DNA of 64,000 nucleotides from Palsa-343 sp036269135 (GTDB taxonomy: Bacteria; Acidobacteriota; Terriglobia; Terriglobales; Acidobacteriaceae), in the NCBI GenBank assembly GCA_036269135.1, contig DATASQ010000014.1, positions 69,090 through 133,089 of the forward strand, written 5' to 3'. The notes beneath the pieces were generated by a model. It was not told the DNA's origin. It did not search any database and worked only from the letters and a program-made list of their open reading frames with translations. The position numbers and the translations under genes are program-made. Position 1 is the stretch's first letter; each line of letters begins with the position of its first letter. Positions 51,581 to 60,123 of this stretch are shown here, in pieces.

Positions 51581-52651
51581 GTGACAAATCAGGATCGCCG
51601 CTCGTTTCTGAAAGGGACCACCGCCGCGGCTGCCGCGGTTCTCACCGGATCCGGTCTGGCCCTGTCGCGCGCCGCCGCTGCCGCCACACTGCCGGCCCTG
51701 CCCAACAATCCGCGCACGCAGGACGCCATGCCGACGCGCAACCTGGGCCGCACCGGCTACAAGGTGGGCGTCTTCTCACTCGGCGGGCAGGCCGCGCTCG
51801 AAAAAGCCAACAACGCCGATGTTGCCGTGCCGATCATCCAGCGCGCGCTCGATCTGGGGGTCAATTACCTCGACACATCGTCGATTTATGGCGGCCCCAT
51901 GCGCTGGAGCGAGCGCTACGTGGGCGAGGTGATGAAGACCCGGCGCAACGAAGCCTTCCTCGCCACCAAGACCAAGGAGCGCACCCGCGAAGGCTCCATG
52001 CGCATGATCGACGAGTCGCTGAAGCTCCTCCAGACCGATCACGTGGACCTGTGGCAGCTCCATGACATCGGCACCATGAAGGACATCAACGCGATCTTCG
52101 GGAAGGGCGGCGCGATGGAAGCGCTGCTCGATATGCAGCAGCAGAAGGTCGTGCGCTATCTGGGCGTCACCGGCCATTACCGTCCCGACGCTCTGATGGA
52201 GGCTCTGCGCCGCCACAACTTCGATACCATCCTGATGGCCATCAACGCCGCCGACCCGCACCACTACAGCTTCCAGCAGGAGCTGCTGCCGATGGCGGTG
52301 CAGAAGCAGATGGGCATTATCGGCATGAAGATTCCGGGCCGCAGCCGCCTGCTCTCGACCTTTACCCCGCCGCCGCTCGAGCAGCAGAAGCACTCGTGGG
52401 AAGGCATGGTGATCGCCACCCAGCCCGGCACGCTGACGATGCAGGAGGCGGTCTACTACGTCCTGTCGCAGCCGGTCAGCACCATCATCATCGGGTGCGA
52501 CTCGATCCCGCAGCTGGAACACAATGTGCAGCTGGCGCGCGAATTCACGCCTCTCACCCAGCAGCAGCAGGCCGCGATCGTAGCAAAGGCGGAGCCGGTT
52601 TCGAAGCCGGGACTCTTCTTCCGCTTCTACGATCACGACGCGGCGGGGTGA
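51581..52651 (+). CDS. Tat-exported aldo/keto reductase
   Basis: This is a 356-residue oxidoreductase. The N-terminus has a twin-arginine signal ('DRRSFLKGTTAAAAAVLTG') and an Ala-rich cleavage region, so it is folded in the cytoplasm and exported. The reductase barrel begins 'MPTRNLGRTGYKVGVFSLGG' and keeps the catalytic Asp in 'NYLDTSSIYGG', Lys in 'FLATKTKER' and His in 'LWQLHDI'. Export is unusual because such enzymes need NADPH. The GTG start at 51581 has GGGAGG six bases upstream. The stop is followed by a heptamer array. Confidence 0.85.
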   Translation: MTNQDRRSFLKGTTAAAAAVLTGSGLALSRAAAAATLPALPNNPRTQDAMPTRNLGRTGYKVGVFSLGGQAALEKANNADVAVPIIQRALDLGVNYLDTSSIYGGPMRWSERYVGEVMKTRRNEAFLATKTKERTREGSMRMIDESLKLLQTDHVDLWQLHDIGTMKDINAIFGKGGAMEALLDMQQQKVVRYLGVTGHYRPDALMEALRRHNFDTILMAINAADPHHYSFQQELLPMAVQKQMGIIGMKIPGRSRLLSTFTPPPLEQQKHSWEGMVIATQPGTLTMQEAVYYVLSQPVSTIIIGCDSIPQLEHNVQLAREFTPLTQQQQAAIVAKAEPVSKPGLFFRFYDHDAAG

Positions 52652-52653
52652 GC

Positions 52654-52709
52654 AGAGTTTAGAGTTTGGGGGTTAGAGTTTAGGGGTTAGAGTTTGGAGT
52701 TTAGGAGAA
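52654..52709. repeat. eight-unit heptanucleotide array (AGAGTTT type)
   Basis: Eight in-phase units: AGAGTTT, AGAGTTT, GGGGGTT, AGAGTTT, AGGGGTT, AGAGTTT, GGAGTTT, AGGAGAA. It begins two bases after the aldo/keto reductase stop and forms an inverted pair with the array at 52752-52786. Confidence 0.85.
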
Positions 52710-52751
52710 TCCGAGCCTGTTTCCATCGGAGTCGGCGAACCGCGGACCCGG

Positions 52752-52786
52752 TAAACTCTAAACTCTAATTCCCAAACTCTGATCCG
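52752..52786. repeat. heptanucleotide array (TAAACTC type), inverted relative to 52654-52709
   Basis: Units TAAACTC, TAAACTC, TAATTCC, CAAACTC, TGATCCG are the reverse-complement series of AGAGTTT. It ends six bases before the stop codon of the convergent mlaF-type gene. Together the two arrays could fold into a long hairpin between converging transcripts. Confidence 0.8.
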
Positions 52787-52792
52787 CTGCTC

Positions 52793-53629
52793 TCACTCGA
52801 TATAGCTGCGAATGAACGGATCGTCCGAGTTCACCAGCTCTGCCGTTGTGCCGTCGAAAACCAGCCGTCCCTGATGCAGCATCAGGAAACTGGTATTGGG
52901 ATCGGCCTGGTGCTCGCCCAGCGGCACCATGTGGTTCTTCTCGCGGCTGAAGTGGTGCGTGGCCAGCATAAAGGCGTCCTGCAGGCGGTGCGTCACCACA
53001 ATGGAGCTCGTGTGGGAGACGTCGCGCTGCTTCATCACCAGCTCGATAATGGTCGTCGAGGTGATCGGGTCGAGGCCCCCCGTCGGCGAATCGTAGAGGA
53101 TCAGCCGTGGATGCGTGACGATGGCTCGCGCGATGGCCACGCGGCGCCGCATGCCGCCCGACAACTGCGAAGGAAACTGCAGCAGCGTGTGCTCCAGTTC
53201 CACAAAGCGCAGCGCCTCGGTCACGCGGCTGGTAACCTCTTCGTCGGAAACATGCTCTTCGAGCAGCCGGTAACCGACGTTGTCGCGCACGGTGAGCGAA
53301 TCGAAGAGCGCTCCCTCCTGAAACACGGTCCCGATGGCGCCGCGCAGCTCGAACAGGTCCTGCTCGCGCATGGCGCTGATCTCTTTGCCGAAGACGAAAA
53401 TCCGTCCCGCGTCCGGCCGCAGCAGTCCGTTGGTCAGCTTCAGCAAAACGCTCTTGCCCACGCCCGCCGGTCCCAGCAGGATGCGGGTTTCTCCGCGCCG
53501 CACCTGAAAGGAGATCCCCTCCAGCACCGGCTTCCGGTCGAAGGCGATGGAGACGTCCTCAAAGAGGACAACCGGCTCGCCGGACGCTGGCGCGACTGGC
53601 GTTGCCCCATTGGCGCCGACGCCGCTCAC
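52793..53629 (-). CDS. MlaF-type ABC transporter ATP-binding protein
   Basis: This is an ABC ATPase of 278 residues for lipid transport across the envelope. Walker A is 'LLGPAGVGKSVLLKL', the signature 'QLSGGMRRRVAIARAI' and Walker B 'LILYDSPTGGLDPIT'. The sequence 'LRGAIGTVFQEGALFDSLTV' is typical of MlaF/Ttg2A proteins. I start it at the GTG that overlaps the permease stop (GTGA); an upstream ATG lies inside the permease gene. No MlaD substrate-binding gene is adjacent, so that part must be elsewhere. Confidence 0.9.
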   Translation of the reverse strand: MSGVGANGATPVAPASGEPVVLFEDVSIAFDRKPVLEGISFQVRRGETRILLGPAGVGKSVLLKLTNGLLRPDAGRIFVFGKEISAMREQDLFELRGAIGTVFQEGALFDSLTVRDNVGYRLLEEHVSDEEVTSRVTEALRFVELEHTLLQFPSQLSGGMRRRVAIARAIVTHPRLILYDSPTGGLDPITSTTIIELVMKQRDVSHTSSIVVTHRLQDAFMLATHHFSREKNHMVPLGEHQADPNTSFLMLHQGRLVFDGTTAELVNSDDPFIRSYIE

Positions 53630-54405
53630 CGCCCGAAGATGCCGATCAGGGTTTGGCTGATCATGAAGTCGCACGCGATGATCAGAATCGAGGACCACAC
53701 CACCGCCTGGGTCGTCGATCGACCCACGCCCTGCGTGCCGCCGCGCGTCTTCATGCCGAAGTAGCAGCCGATGGTGGCGATGATAAGGCCGAAGAAGAGC
53801 GGCTTCACCAGCCCCTGCAGAATGTCGGGAAACGCCAGCGACTGATACGCGGTGTGGAAGTACTGCGAGCCGTCCTGCCCCAGCATGACGACCGAAACAA
53901 ACCCGCCGCCGAAGATCCCGACCGCATCCGACAAAATGACCAGGAAGAACAGCATGACCACGGTGGCCACAATCCGCGGCATCACCAGCTTTTTCAGCGG
54001 ATCGGTGCCCAGCGCCCGCATGGCGTCAATCTGTTCGGTGACGATCATCGAGCCCAGCTCGCTCGCCATCCCGGACGCATTGCGGCCGGAGACCATCAGC
54101 GCCGTCACCACCGGCCCGATCTCCTTGATCATGGAGAAGCTGACCAGCTGCCCGGTAAACGCGGTCGCGCCAAACTGCGTCAGGGTCGCGGAGGACTGCA
54201 GGGCGAGCACGCCTCCCAGGAAAAACCCCGTCATAATCACGATGGGCAGGGAGCCGACCCCGATGATGTCCGCCTGGAGGAAAATGTCCGCGCGATAAAA
54301 CGGCCGCCGGAAGAGGTTCCCCAGCGCCCGGCCGGACAGCACGGCGTATTCCTGCACCGCCAGAACGCCGCGCTTGGCGGCGGAATCAATCGCTTCCAGA
54401 GCCAT
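53626..54405 (-). CDS. MlaE-type ABC transporter permease
   Basis: This is the membrane subunit of a lipid ABC transporter, 259 residues with five to six helices. 'SLPIVIMTGFFLGGVLALQS', 'EIGPVVTALMVSGRNASGMASELGSM' (in part) and 'EQIDAMRALGTDPLKKLVMPRI' are the conserved core of the MlaE family. It is translationally coupled to the ATPase gene by a four-base overlap. Start ATG 54405; the ribosome-binding site is weak. Confidence 0.92.
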   Translation of the reverse strand: MALEAIDSAAKRGVLAVQEYAVLSGRALGNLFRRPFYRADIFLQADIIGVGSLPIVIMTGFFLGGVLALQSSATLTQFGATAFTGQLVSFSMIKEIGPVVTALMVSGRNASGMASELGSMIVTEQIDAMRALGTDPLKKLVMPRIVATVVMLFFLVILSDAVGIFGGGFVSVVMLGQDGSQYFHTAYQSLAFPDILQGLVKPLFFGLIIATIGCYFGMKTRGGTQGVGRSTTQAVVWSSILIIACDFMISQTLIGIFGR

Positions 54406-54526
54406 AAGTTATGCCGGATTGGATGCGCGACAACGCCCTTCCGCTCCGCAGCTTGAGCCTAGCATACAGCCGCTGGTGCACAACCCGGCACGATAAGCCG
54501 GGTACAATCCCGATGAGGATTGCGCG

Positions 54527-55252
54527 ATGAGACACGCTGTGATGATTGCCGCAGCCGCAGCCTGGCTGGGCCTGGCGGTTGCCAGCGCCCAGACCATCCA
54601 GGTGGACAAGAACAACCGCACCATTGCCGTCACAGCGAGCGACACCGCCACCGCGGAAGCGGACCTGGCCAGCATCCATGTCGGGTTCCAGACGCAGGCG
54701 CCCGATGCCGCCACCGCCTACCGGCAGGGATCGCAGATTTCGAACGCCATTGTGGGGGCCCTCAGGAGCGCCGGCGTGCCGGACACCTCCATCGAGAGCC
54801 TCGCGCAGAACCTGAGCAAGACGGATTTCCCGTTCAATCCCGCGCCCACGCCCGAGGATCGCGCCCAGAAGGCTTATACGCTCGCGCAAAGCTGGACGGT
54901 TCACACCGCGGCCGCCGATGCGGCGAAGATTCTGCATGTGGCCGTCGAAGCCGGCGCCAATGACAGTGGCGCGATTGACTGGGATATTCAAGATCGCAAG
55001 GGTCTCGAGGCCAGGGCGGCGGCCAAGGCCCTGGTGGATGCGCATGCCATTGCCGCGCAGATGGCCGCGGGGCTGAAGGTGAGCCTGGGTCCCCTGGTCT
55101 ATGCCAGCAATCAGGCGCCCGAGCGCCCGGTGCTGCCCTTCCGCGCCATGGCATTGGCCAAAGCGGGGCCGCCCACCGTTCAACCGCTCGCGATTCGTCC
55201 CCGGCAGGTGGAAGAGTCGGCGACGGTCTACGCTGTGTTTTCGATTGAATGA
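54527..55252 (+). CDS. exported SIMPL-domain (DUF541) protein
   Basis: The product has 241 residues with a signal peptide (about 1-21). The rest is a SIMPL/DUF541 domain, recognisable from 'TIAVTASDTATAEADLASIHVGFQT', 'AYRQGSQISNAIVGALRSAGV' and 'AVEAGANDSGAIDWDIQDRKGLEARAAAKAL' (each in part). Members are periplasmic proteins of unclear role, linked to oxidative stress in E. coli. ATG 54527 has GAGG eight bases upstream. It converges on the response-regulator gene with 20 bases between stops. Confidence 0.88.
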   Translation: MRHAVMIAAAAAWLGLAVASAQTIQVDKNNRTIAVTASDTATAEADLASIHVGFQTQAPDAATAYRQGSQISNAIVGALRSAGVPDTSIESLAQNLSKTDFPFNPAPTPEDRAQKAYTLAQSWTVHTAAADAAKILHVAVEAGANDSGAIDWDIQDRKGLEARAAAKALVDAHAIAAQMAAGLKVSLGPLVYASNQAPERPVLPFRAMALAKAGPPTVQPLAIRPRQVEESATVYAVFSIE

Positions 55253-55272
55253 TGGCGGCAGCGACGCAGCGC

Positions 55273-56706
55273 CTACTCGCGCGGACGCTTGCGAATCTCG
55301 ATGTTGAGCCGCTTGATTTTCTGGTTCAGCGTCGAGAGCGGGATGCGAAACTGCTCCGCGGCCTCGGTCTGATTGCCGTTGCAGCGCTCCAGCTTGTCCA
55401 CGATGATGCGCCGCTCGATGTCTTCCATGATGTCGAACAGCGACGCATCCGGGCTGTGCTCCAGCAGGCTGGTTGAGTAGCTGGCGCCGGTGAGATGCCC
55501 CGGCAGCAGATCCACGCCGATGGTTCCACCCGAGGACAGGACCACACCGCGCTCGATGACGTTCTCCAGCTCGCGCACGTTTCCCGGCCACTCATAGTCC
55601 ACCAGCACGCGCATGGCCTCCGGCGTCAGTGAGCGGCCGGTCAGCCCGTTTTCCTCCGAGTAGCGGCGCAGGAAGTGGGTCGCCAGCGCCGGGATATCCT
55701 CGCGGCGGCTGCGCAGAGGCGGCAGCTCGATCGCAATCACGTTCAGCCGGTAGAACAGATCCTCGCGGAATTTCCCCTCGCGTACGGCGGTGCGCAGGTC
55801 CACGTTGGTCGCGGCAATGATGCGCACGTCCACCTGGATCTCCTGCACGCCGCCCAGGTGCATGAAGCGCCGGTCCTGCAGCACGCGCAGGATCTTGGCC
55901 TGGGTGTCCATGCCCATGGTGGCAATCTCATCCAGGAAGAGCGTTCCGCCGTTGGCCACCTCGAAGAGGCCTTTCTTCGCGGCGATGGCCGACGTAAACG
56001 CGCCTTTCACATGCCCGAACAGCGTGGATTCCAGCAGATCGGTGGGCATGGCGCCCGTGTTCACGGGGACGAAGGGCTTGTCCTTGCGCGGCGAGTTCGC
56101 GTGCAGCGCCTTGGCGATCAGCTCCTTGCCGGTGCCGCTCTCGCCCTGGATCAGCACCGTGGAGCGCGTGGGCGCCACCTGCGCCACCAGGTCGAAGATG
56201 CGCAGCATCGCCTCGCTCTTGCCCACGATGTTGGGGAAGTTGTAGCGCTGGCGCAGCGCCCGCTTCAGCTGTACGTTCTCTTCTTCGACGCGGAAACGCG
56301 CGACGGCCGCGCGAATATCCGCCAGCAGCTTCTCGTTATCCCAGGGCTTCTGAACGAAGTTCTGCGCGCCGCCGCGGATCGCCTCCACCACGTTGTCCAC
56401 CGTGCCGAAGGCCGTGATCATGATGACCGGCAGATTCGTCTCGCGCTCGCGGATCGCGCCCAGGATTTCGAGTCCATTCCGTCCCGGCAGCGCCAGATCC
56501 AGCAGCACCAGATCGAAAGGCTGTTCCGCAATGCGTTCCAGGCCCAGCTCGCCGTTCTCCGCCGATTCCACCGCGTAGCTTTCCAGCGACAGCAGCGTCT
56601 CCAGCGACTCGCGAATCGCGGCTTCATCGTCAATGATGAGAATGCGTGGATTGCCGCCGGGTCCGGCAATCGCAGAGGCCGGCGCGGCGATCGTCCCTTC
56701 AGACAT
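55273..56706 (-). CDS. NtrC-family sigma-54-dependent response regulator
   Basis: The protein has 477 residues in three domains. The receiver is at about 20-140 (phospho-acceptor Asp70 in 'LVLLDLALPGRNG'). The AAA+ activator is at about 165-400 (Walker A 'QGESGTGKELIAKAL', Walker B 'GGTLFLDEIATM'), and a Fis-type helix-turn-helix at the C-terminus ('NQTEAAEQFRIPLSTLNQKIKRL'). The sigma-54 contact loop reads GAFTSA instead of GAFTGA. It overlaps the upstream kinase gene by eight bases, so the two form one two-component unit. Confidence 0.93.
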   Translation of the reverse strand: MSEGTIAAPASAIAGPGGNPRILIIDDEAAIRESLETLLSLESYAVESAENGELGLERIAEQPFDLVLLDLALPGRNGLEILGAIRERETNLPVIMITAFGTVDNVVEAIRGGAQNFVQKPWDNEKLLADIRAAVARFRVEEENVQLKRALRQRYNFPNIVGKSEAMLRIFDLVAQVAPTRSTVLIQGESGTGKELIAKALHANSPRKDKPFVPVNTGAMPTDLLESTLFGHVKGAFTSAIAAKKGLFEVANGGTLFLDEIATMGMDTQAKILRVLQDRRFMHLGGVQEIQVDVRIIAATNVDLRTAVREGKFREDLFYRLNVIAIELPPLRSRREDIPALATHFLRRYSEENGLTGRSLTPEAMRVLVDYEWPGNVRELENVIERGVVLSSGGTIGVDLLPGHLTGASYSTSLLEHSPDASLFDIMEDIERRIIVDKLERCNGNQTEAAEQFRIPLSTLNQKIKRLNIEIRKRPRE

Positions 56707-59590
56707 GCGCGGGTTTCCTCAGCATCGGAAACTCGAGATAGAACGTGGTCCCCTGGCCGATGTGGCTTTCCACGTGAATCTTGCCCGAGTGCTCCTGAAT
56801 AATTCCGTAGGTCACGGCCAGCCCCAGTCCCGTGCCGCGCGGCTGTCCGTCGCGCCGCGCCGTTTTGGTGGTGAAGAATGGATCGTAAATACGCCGCAGA
56901 TGCTCGGGCGCGATGCCCGATCCGCTGTCGGCAATCGACACACTCACGTGTCCGTTCATCTCGGTGGCGATGCGCAGCGTCCGCGTCTCGCCCTCCCCGT
57001 CGCCGCCCGACGCCATCGCGTCCTTGGCGTTGAGGAAAAGGTTCAGAAACACCTGCTGCAGCTTCCCCGTATTGCCCAGAATCGAGGGCAGCTCGGGCAG
57101 CAGACTCGTCTCCACGTGAATCTGCGAAGTTTTGAACTGATGTTCCAGCAGCGTCAGCGTGTCGCGGATGATCGCATTCACATCCGTCTCGCGATATTCG
57201 GTGCCGCTGGTCCGCGAAAAATTGAGCAGGCCGTTCACAATCTCCGACGCGCGGAAGGTTTGCTGGGTAATCTTGTCCAGCAGCGGTCCCAGCTTGCCAT
57301 CGCCCTTCACCTGCCGGGCCAGCATCTGCGCGTACGAGGAGATGACCGCCAGCGGCGTGTTGACCTCATGCGCCACGCCCGCCGCCAGCAGGCCGATGGA
57401 CGACAGCTTCTCCGCCTGCGCCAGCTGCCCTTCCATCTGGGTCTGGTCGGTGATGTCGTCGATCAGGACGATGCGGCCGACGGTTCTGAAATCCCGCGAA
57501 ACCAGCGGCGCGATGGCGATATTCGCGATCCGCGTCTCTTCCGCGCGCGTCTCCAGACGGAACTTATAAAGGTTGTGGACGCCCGGCTGATCCTTCACGC
57601 GACGGAACTCCTCCACCAGCTCGCCCGGGAAAATGGTCTCGAGAGGCTGCCGGAGCGCTTCTTTGCGCGCCAGCGCGAACATCACTTCCATCTGCGAGTT
57701 CCAGCTTTCGATCCGCTCCTCGGGATCGACCGCCATAATGCCCACGTTGATGGACTCGACGATGTTCTCGTTGAACTCCTTGAGCCGCTCGTACTCGGTG
57801 ACTTTTTGCTCAAGGCTCGCGTAGAGGCGCGCATTCTGCAGCGCGATCCCGATGTAGCCCGCCAGCGATTCCAGCAGCTCCATGTCTTCGCTGGAGAGGA
57901 AGTCGCCGCCCGCGCGGCGGCCCAGGCCGATCACCGCAATGGTGCGATCCCGCATCTGCCATGCCCGTGTCTCTTCCTTTTCGGAATCGGGCACGCCCAC
58001 CCGGCAGGGCAGGAAGTAGTTCATATCCATCACGGCGGCTGTCCGCTGCTGATCCGGAGTCAGATGCAACGCCAGCTGCGGGTTCTCCAGGAACATATGG
58101 CTCCCAGCAGCCGGATCGTCGAACTGCAGAAATTCCAGGTCCAGCGCGCCGGCCGCCACCACATCCGGCAAGCCATGATGCGCCGCCAGACGCCAGCTCT
58201 CCGCGTCGTCTTCCCGCAGAAACACCGCGACGCGGTCCACCAGCAGCGTCCGCGGCAGGCGATCCACGATCGCATGCAGCAGCGCGTTCAGATTGGTGAA
58301 CGAGCTCAGTCCGCGCCCGAAATCAATCAGGGTCGAACGATAGTCGTAGCTCTGCCGGTCGAAAACGCGATCCACGCGTCTCTGGATCGCCTTCTTCAGC
58401 GGATCGAAGAGCAGCGCCGTGACGATAATCGCCGCAAACAAGCCCCAGACGCCGAAGCCCGGCAGCTTCGAATGGACCAGCTCCGCCGCAACCGCGACCA
58501 GGGCGAAGTACACCGCCACCAGGGCCGCGGTGGCCAGCGTGTACGTCACACCCCGCTTGAAGATCAGGTCGACGTCCATCATCCGGTAGCGAACGATCGC
58601 CCAGCTGAACGTCAGCGGGAGAATCACCATGCAGATGCCGGCAAATTTGGTTATACCGGTGGGCATGGAAACGTCGGCCATATAGGGAATGGCAGCCAGA
58701 AGCGTGAAGGGCAGCACGGCGAGCAGCGTGCCGCGGGTGAGCCAGCGAAGCTGCTGGCGCTGCAGCGGGGCTTGCGCTCTGCGGTAGTGTGCGTAGAAAA
58801 CCGCTGCCGCCATCAGGTAGAACGCCGCCTGATAGCCTTCGGACACCTGGTCCAGACGATGCCGCAACAACTCGGTCGCCGACCACAACTCAATGGCCAT
58901 CAGCTGCAGCGCGACCAGCAGGGCGCCGGGCACGTACGTCAGCCCCACCAGCCAGTTGCCCTTCTTCCGATTGCGCGAAAAGGCGAGGGCAAAATGCAGG
59001 AAGAGCGCCGGCTGCAGCGCACCGGCGGTGATCCCGCTCCAGTACACCATCCAGTCGAACGTATTCAGCTTGCCGGTGTACCAAAATGAGTACAGAACGA
59101 AGGAAACCAGGCAGAAGATGTAGAAGTGCGTGGAATGCGGGGCGGTCCAGCGTCGCAGCAGCACGTACAGCCCGATGCCCAGGTAGACCAGCGCGATAAA
59201 CCGGAAGCCCTGGTTGATGCTGCGGTCCTGGATATCGAGGATGACCGGCACGTTGGCCAGCCGGATACCATCCCGTACCAGGGTGTAATGGATGGTGTTG
59301 TAAGCCCGGGTGTGCCACATCTGGCGGACCAGCGCCGACCAGCGCGCTGTCGTCACACCGTCGGCGGACAACAGCAGGTCGCCCGTCTTGACCCCGGCCC
59401 GCTCGCCTGGACTGTCGTTCGGGACCCGCCTGGCGACCAGACCGCCGTGCCCCTCAACCCACCAGACGCCATCCGACGGGACCTGATATTGGTCTTCCTG
59501 CAGCAGGTTGAAGCACGCAAACACCACCGCCGCCACCGTGAAGAAGGCGAGCAGAACGGCGACAATGCGGGTTTGGAATGTCCTCTGCAT
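56699..59590 (-). CDS. membrane sensor histidine kinase with PDZ, GAF and PAS domains
   Basis: The kinase has 963 residues. It starts with a membrane helix (about 8-30), then an extracytoplasmic PDZ domain (about 45-105; 'SPGERAGVKTGDLLLSADG'), then about eight membrane helices (about 130-400). Cytoplasmic GAF (about 430-590) and PAS (about 605-715) domains follow. The HisKA helix carries His741 ('AAGVAHEVNTPLAVISSY') and the ATPase domain has 'NLFLNAKDAM', 'DSGSGI' and 'GTGLGLAVTYGI'. A PDZ domain suggests that it senses protein C-termini or misfolded envelope proteins. It is co-transcribed with the NtrC-type regulator, and a sigma-54-type promoter lies about 110 bases upstream of its start. 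Confidence 0.92.
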   Translation of the reverse strand: MQRTFQTRIVAVLLAFFTVAAVVFACFNLLQEDQYQVPSDGVWWVEGHGGLVARRVPNDSPGERAGVKTGDLLLSADGVTTARWSALVRQMWHTRAYNTIHYTLVRDGIRLANVPVILDIQDRSINQGFRFIALVYLGIGLYVLLRRWTAPHSTHFYIFCLVSFVLYSFWYTGKLNTFDWMVYWSGITAGALQPALFLHFALAFSRNRKKGNWLVGLTYVPGALLVALQLMAIELWSATELLRHRLDQVSEGYQAAFYLMAAAVFYAHYRRAQAPLQRQQLRWLTRGTLLAVLPFTLLAAIPYMADVSMPTGITKFAGICMVILPLTFSWAIVRYRMMDVDLIFKRGVTYTLATAALVAVYFALVAVAAELVHSKLPGFGVWGLFAAIIVTALLFDPLKKAIQRRVDRVFDRQSYDYRSTLIDFGRGLSSFTNLNALLHAIVDRLPRTLLVDRVAVFLREDDAESWRLAAHHGLPDVVAAGALDLEFLQFDDPAAGSHMFLENPQLALHLTPDQQRTAAVMDMNYFLPCRVGVPDSEKEETRAWQMRDRTIAVIGLGRRAGGDFLSSEDMELLESLAGYIGIALQNARLYASLEQKVTEYERLKEFNENIVESINVGIMAVDPEERIESWNSQMEVMFALARKEALRQPLETIFPGELVEEFRRVKDQPGVHNLYKFRLETRAEETRIANIAIAPLVSRDFRTVGRIVLIDDITDQTQMEGQLAQAEKLSSIGLLAAGVAHEVNTPLAVISSYAQMLARQVKGDGKLGPLLDKITQQTFRASEIVNGLLNFSRTSGTEYRETDVNAIIRDTLTLLEHQFKTSQIHVETSLLPELPSILGNTGKLQQVFLNLFLNAKDAMASGGDGEGETRTLRIATEMNGHVSVSIADSGSGIAPEHLRRIYDPFFTTKTARRDGQPRGTGLGLAVTYGIIQEHSGKIHVESHIGQGTTFYLEFPMLRKPAHV

Positions 59591-59702
59591 GGCGCGGAGA
59601 AGAGGCTCCGGTCCTGAACACCCTGGGGGACCCTGACAACTGTGCCGTGGCCCCGGCCGGCGAATCCGGGGGGTGCGAATCTCCTGAACTAATTCATTCT
59701 GT

Positions 59703-59718
59703 GCAAATTCGGGGCCAC
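59703..59718 (-). promoter_or_regulatory. candidate sigma-54 (-24/-12) promoter of the kinase/regulator operon
   Basis: On the minus strand TGGCCCCGAATTTGCA has GG and GC separated by exactly ten bases and a perfect TTGCA -12 part; the -24 part differs from TGGCACG at two positions. Transcription would begin near 59690, giving a leader of about 100 bases before the kinase start. The rest of the 313-base gap (59591-59903) shows no gene. Confidence 0.6.
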
Positions 59719-59903
59719 CGGTTATGACAAATCGTGATTTTTTACCCCGAGTGGTATATCGCTGAAAATAAGTAGGATGGGATCACCCTGATCGGCTCTC
59801 TCCTGGTATTTCATCCGAACAGAGCGGCTCCCTCTCCGAAATTCTGGCGCTGACTATGAGAAATCATATCAGCGATCCGGCGCGCTGCGGGCCGTTTCAA
59901 CCC

Positions 59904-59993
59904 TCAGTGATGCTCGTCGGCCGGCCGCCGCGAAGCCCACAGAATCCCGCCGATGAAGATCACGGCGAAACTGACAATCACTAACAGTTCCAT
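59904..59993 (-). CDS. 29-residue single-helix membrane microprotein
   Basis: A 90-base gene with a strong GGAGGG ribosome-binding site four to five bases before ATG 59993. The peptide starts MELLVIVSFAVIFIGGILWA, one membrane helix, and ends in a charged tail with Arg-Arg and a terminal His-His. The size and shape recall KdpF- or CydX-like helper peptides, but no partner complex is next to it. The frame is open upstream for another 55 codons without a better start. It is in the same direction as the kinase operon and divergent from the TPR gene. Confidence 0.6.
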   Translation of the reverse strand: MELLVIVSFAVIFIGGILWASRRPADEHH

Positions 59994-60123
59994 TCGCCCT
60001 CCGTGCACCTTTTGAATCTTTCGCCCCAGCATATAAGAAAATGCGGCCGCCGTGCTCCGCCCGCCAGGACCGATCCGTTCTTCTCCGGCTCGCGGCGCGT
60101 TAGAGTGGTTCGTGAGAACCCGG

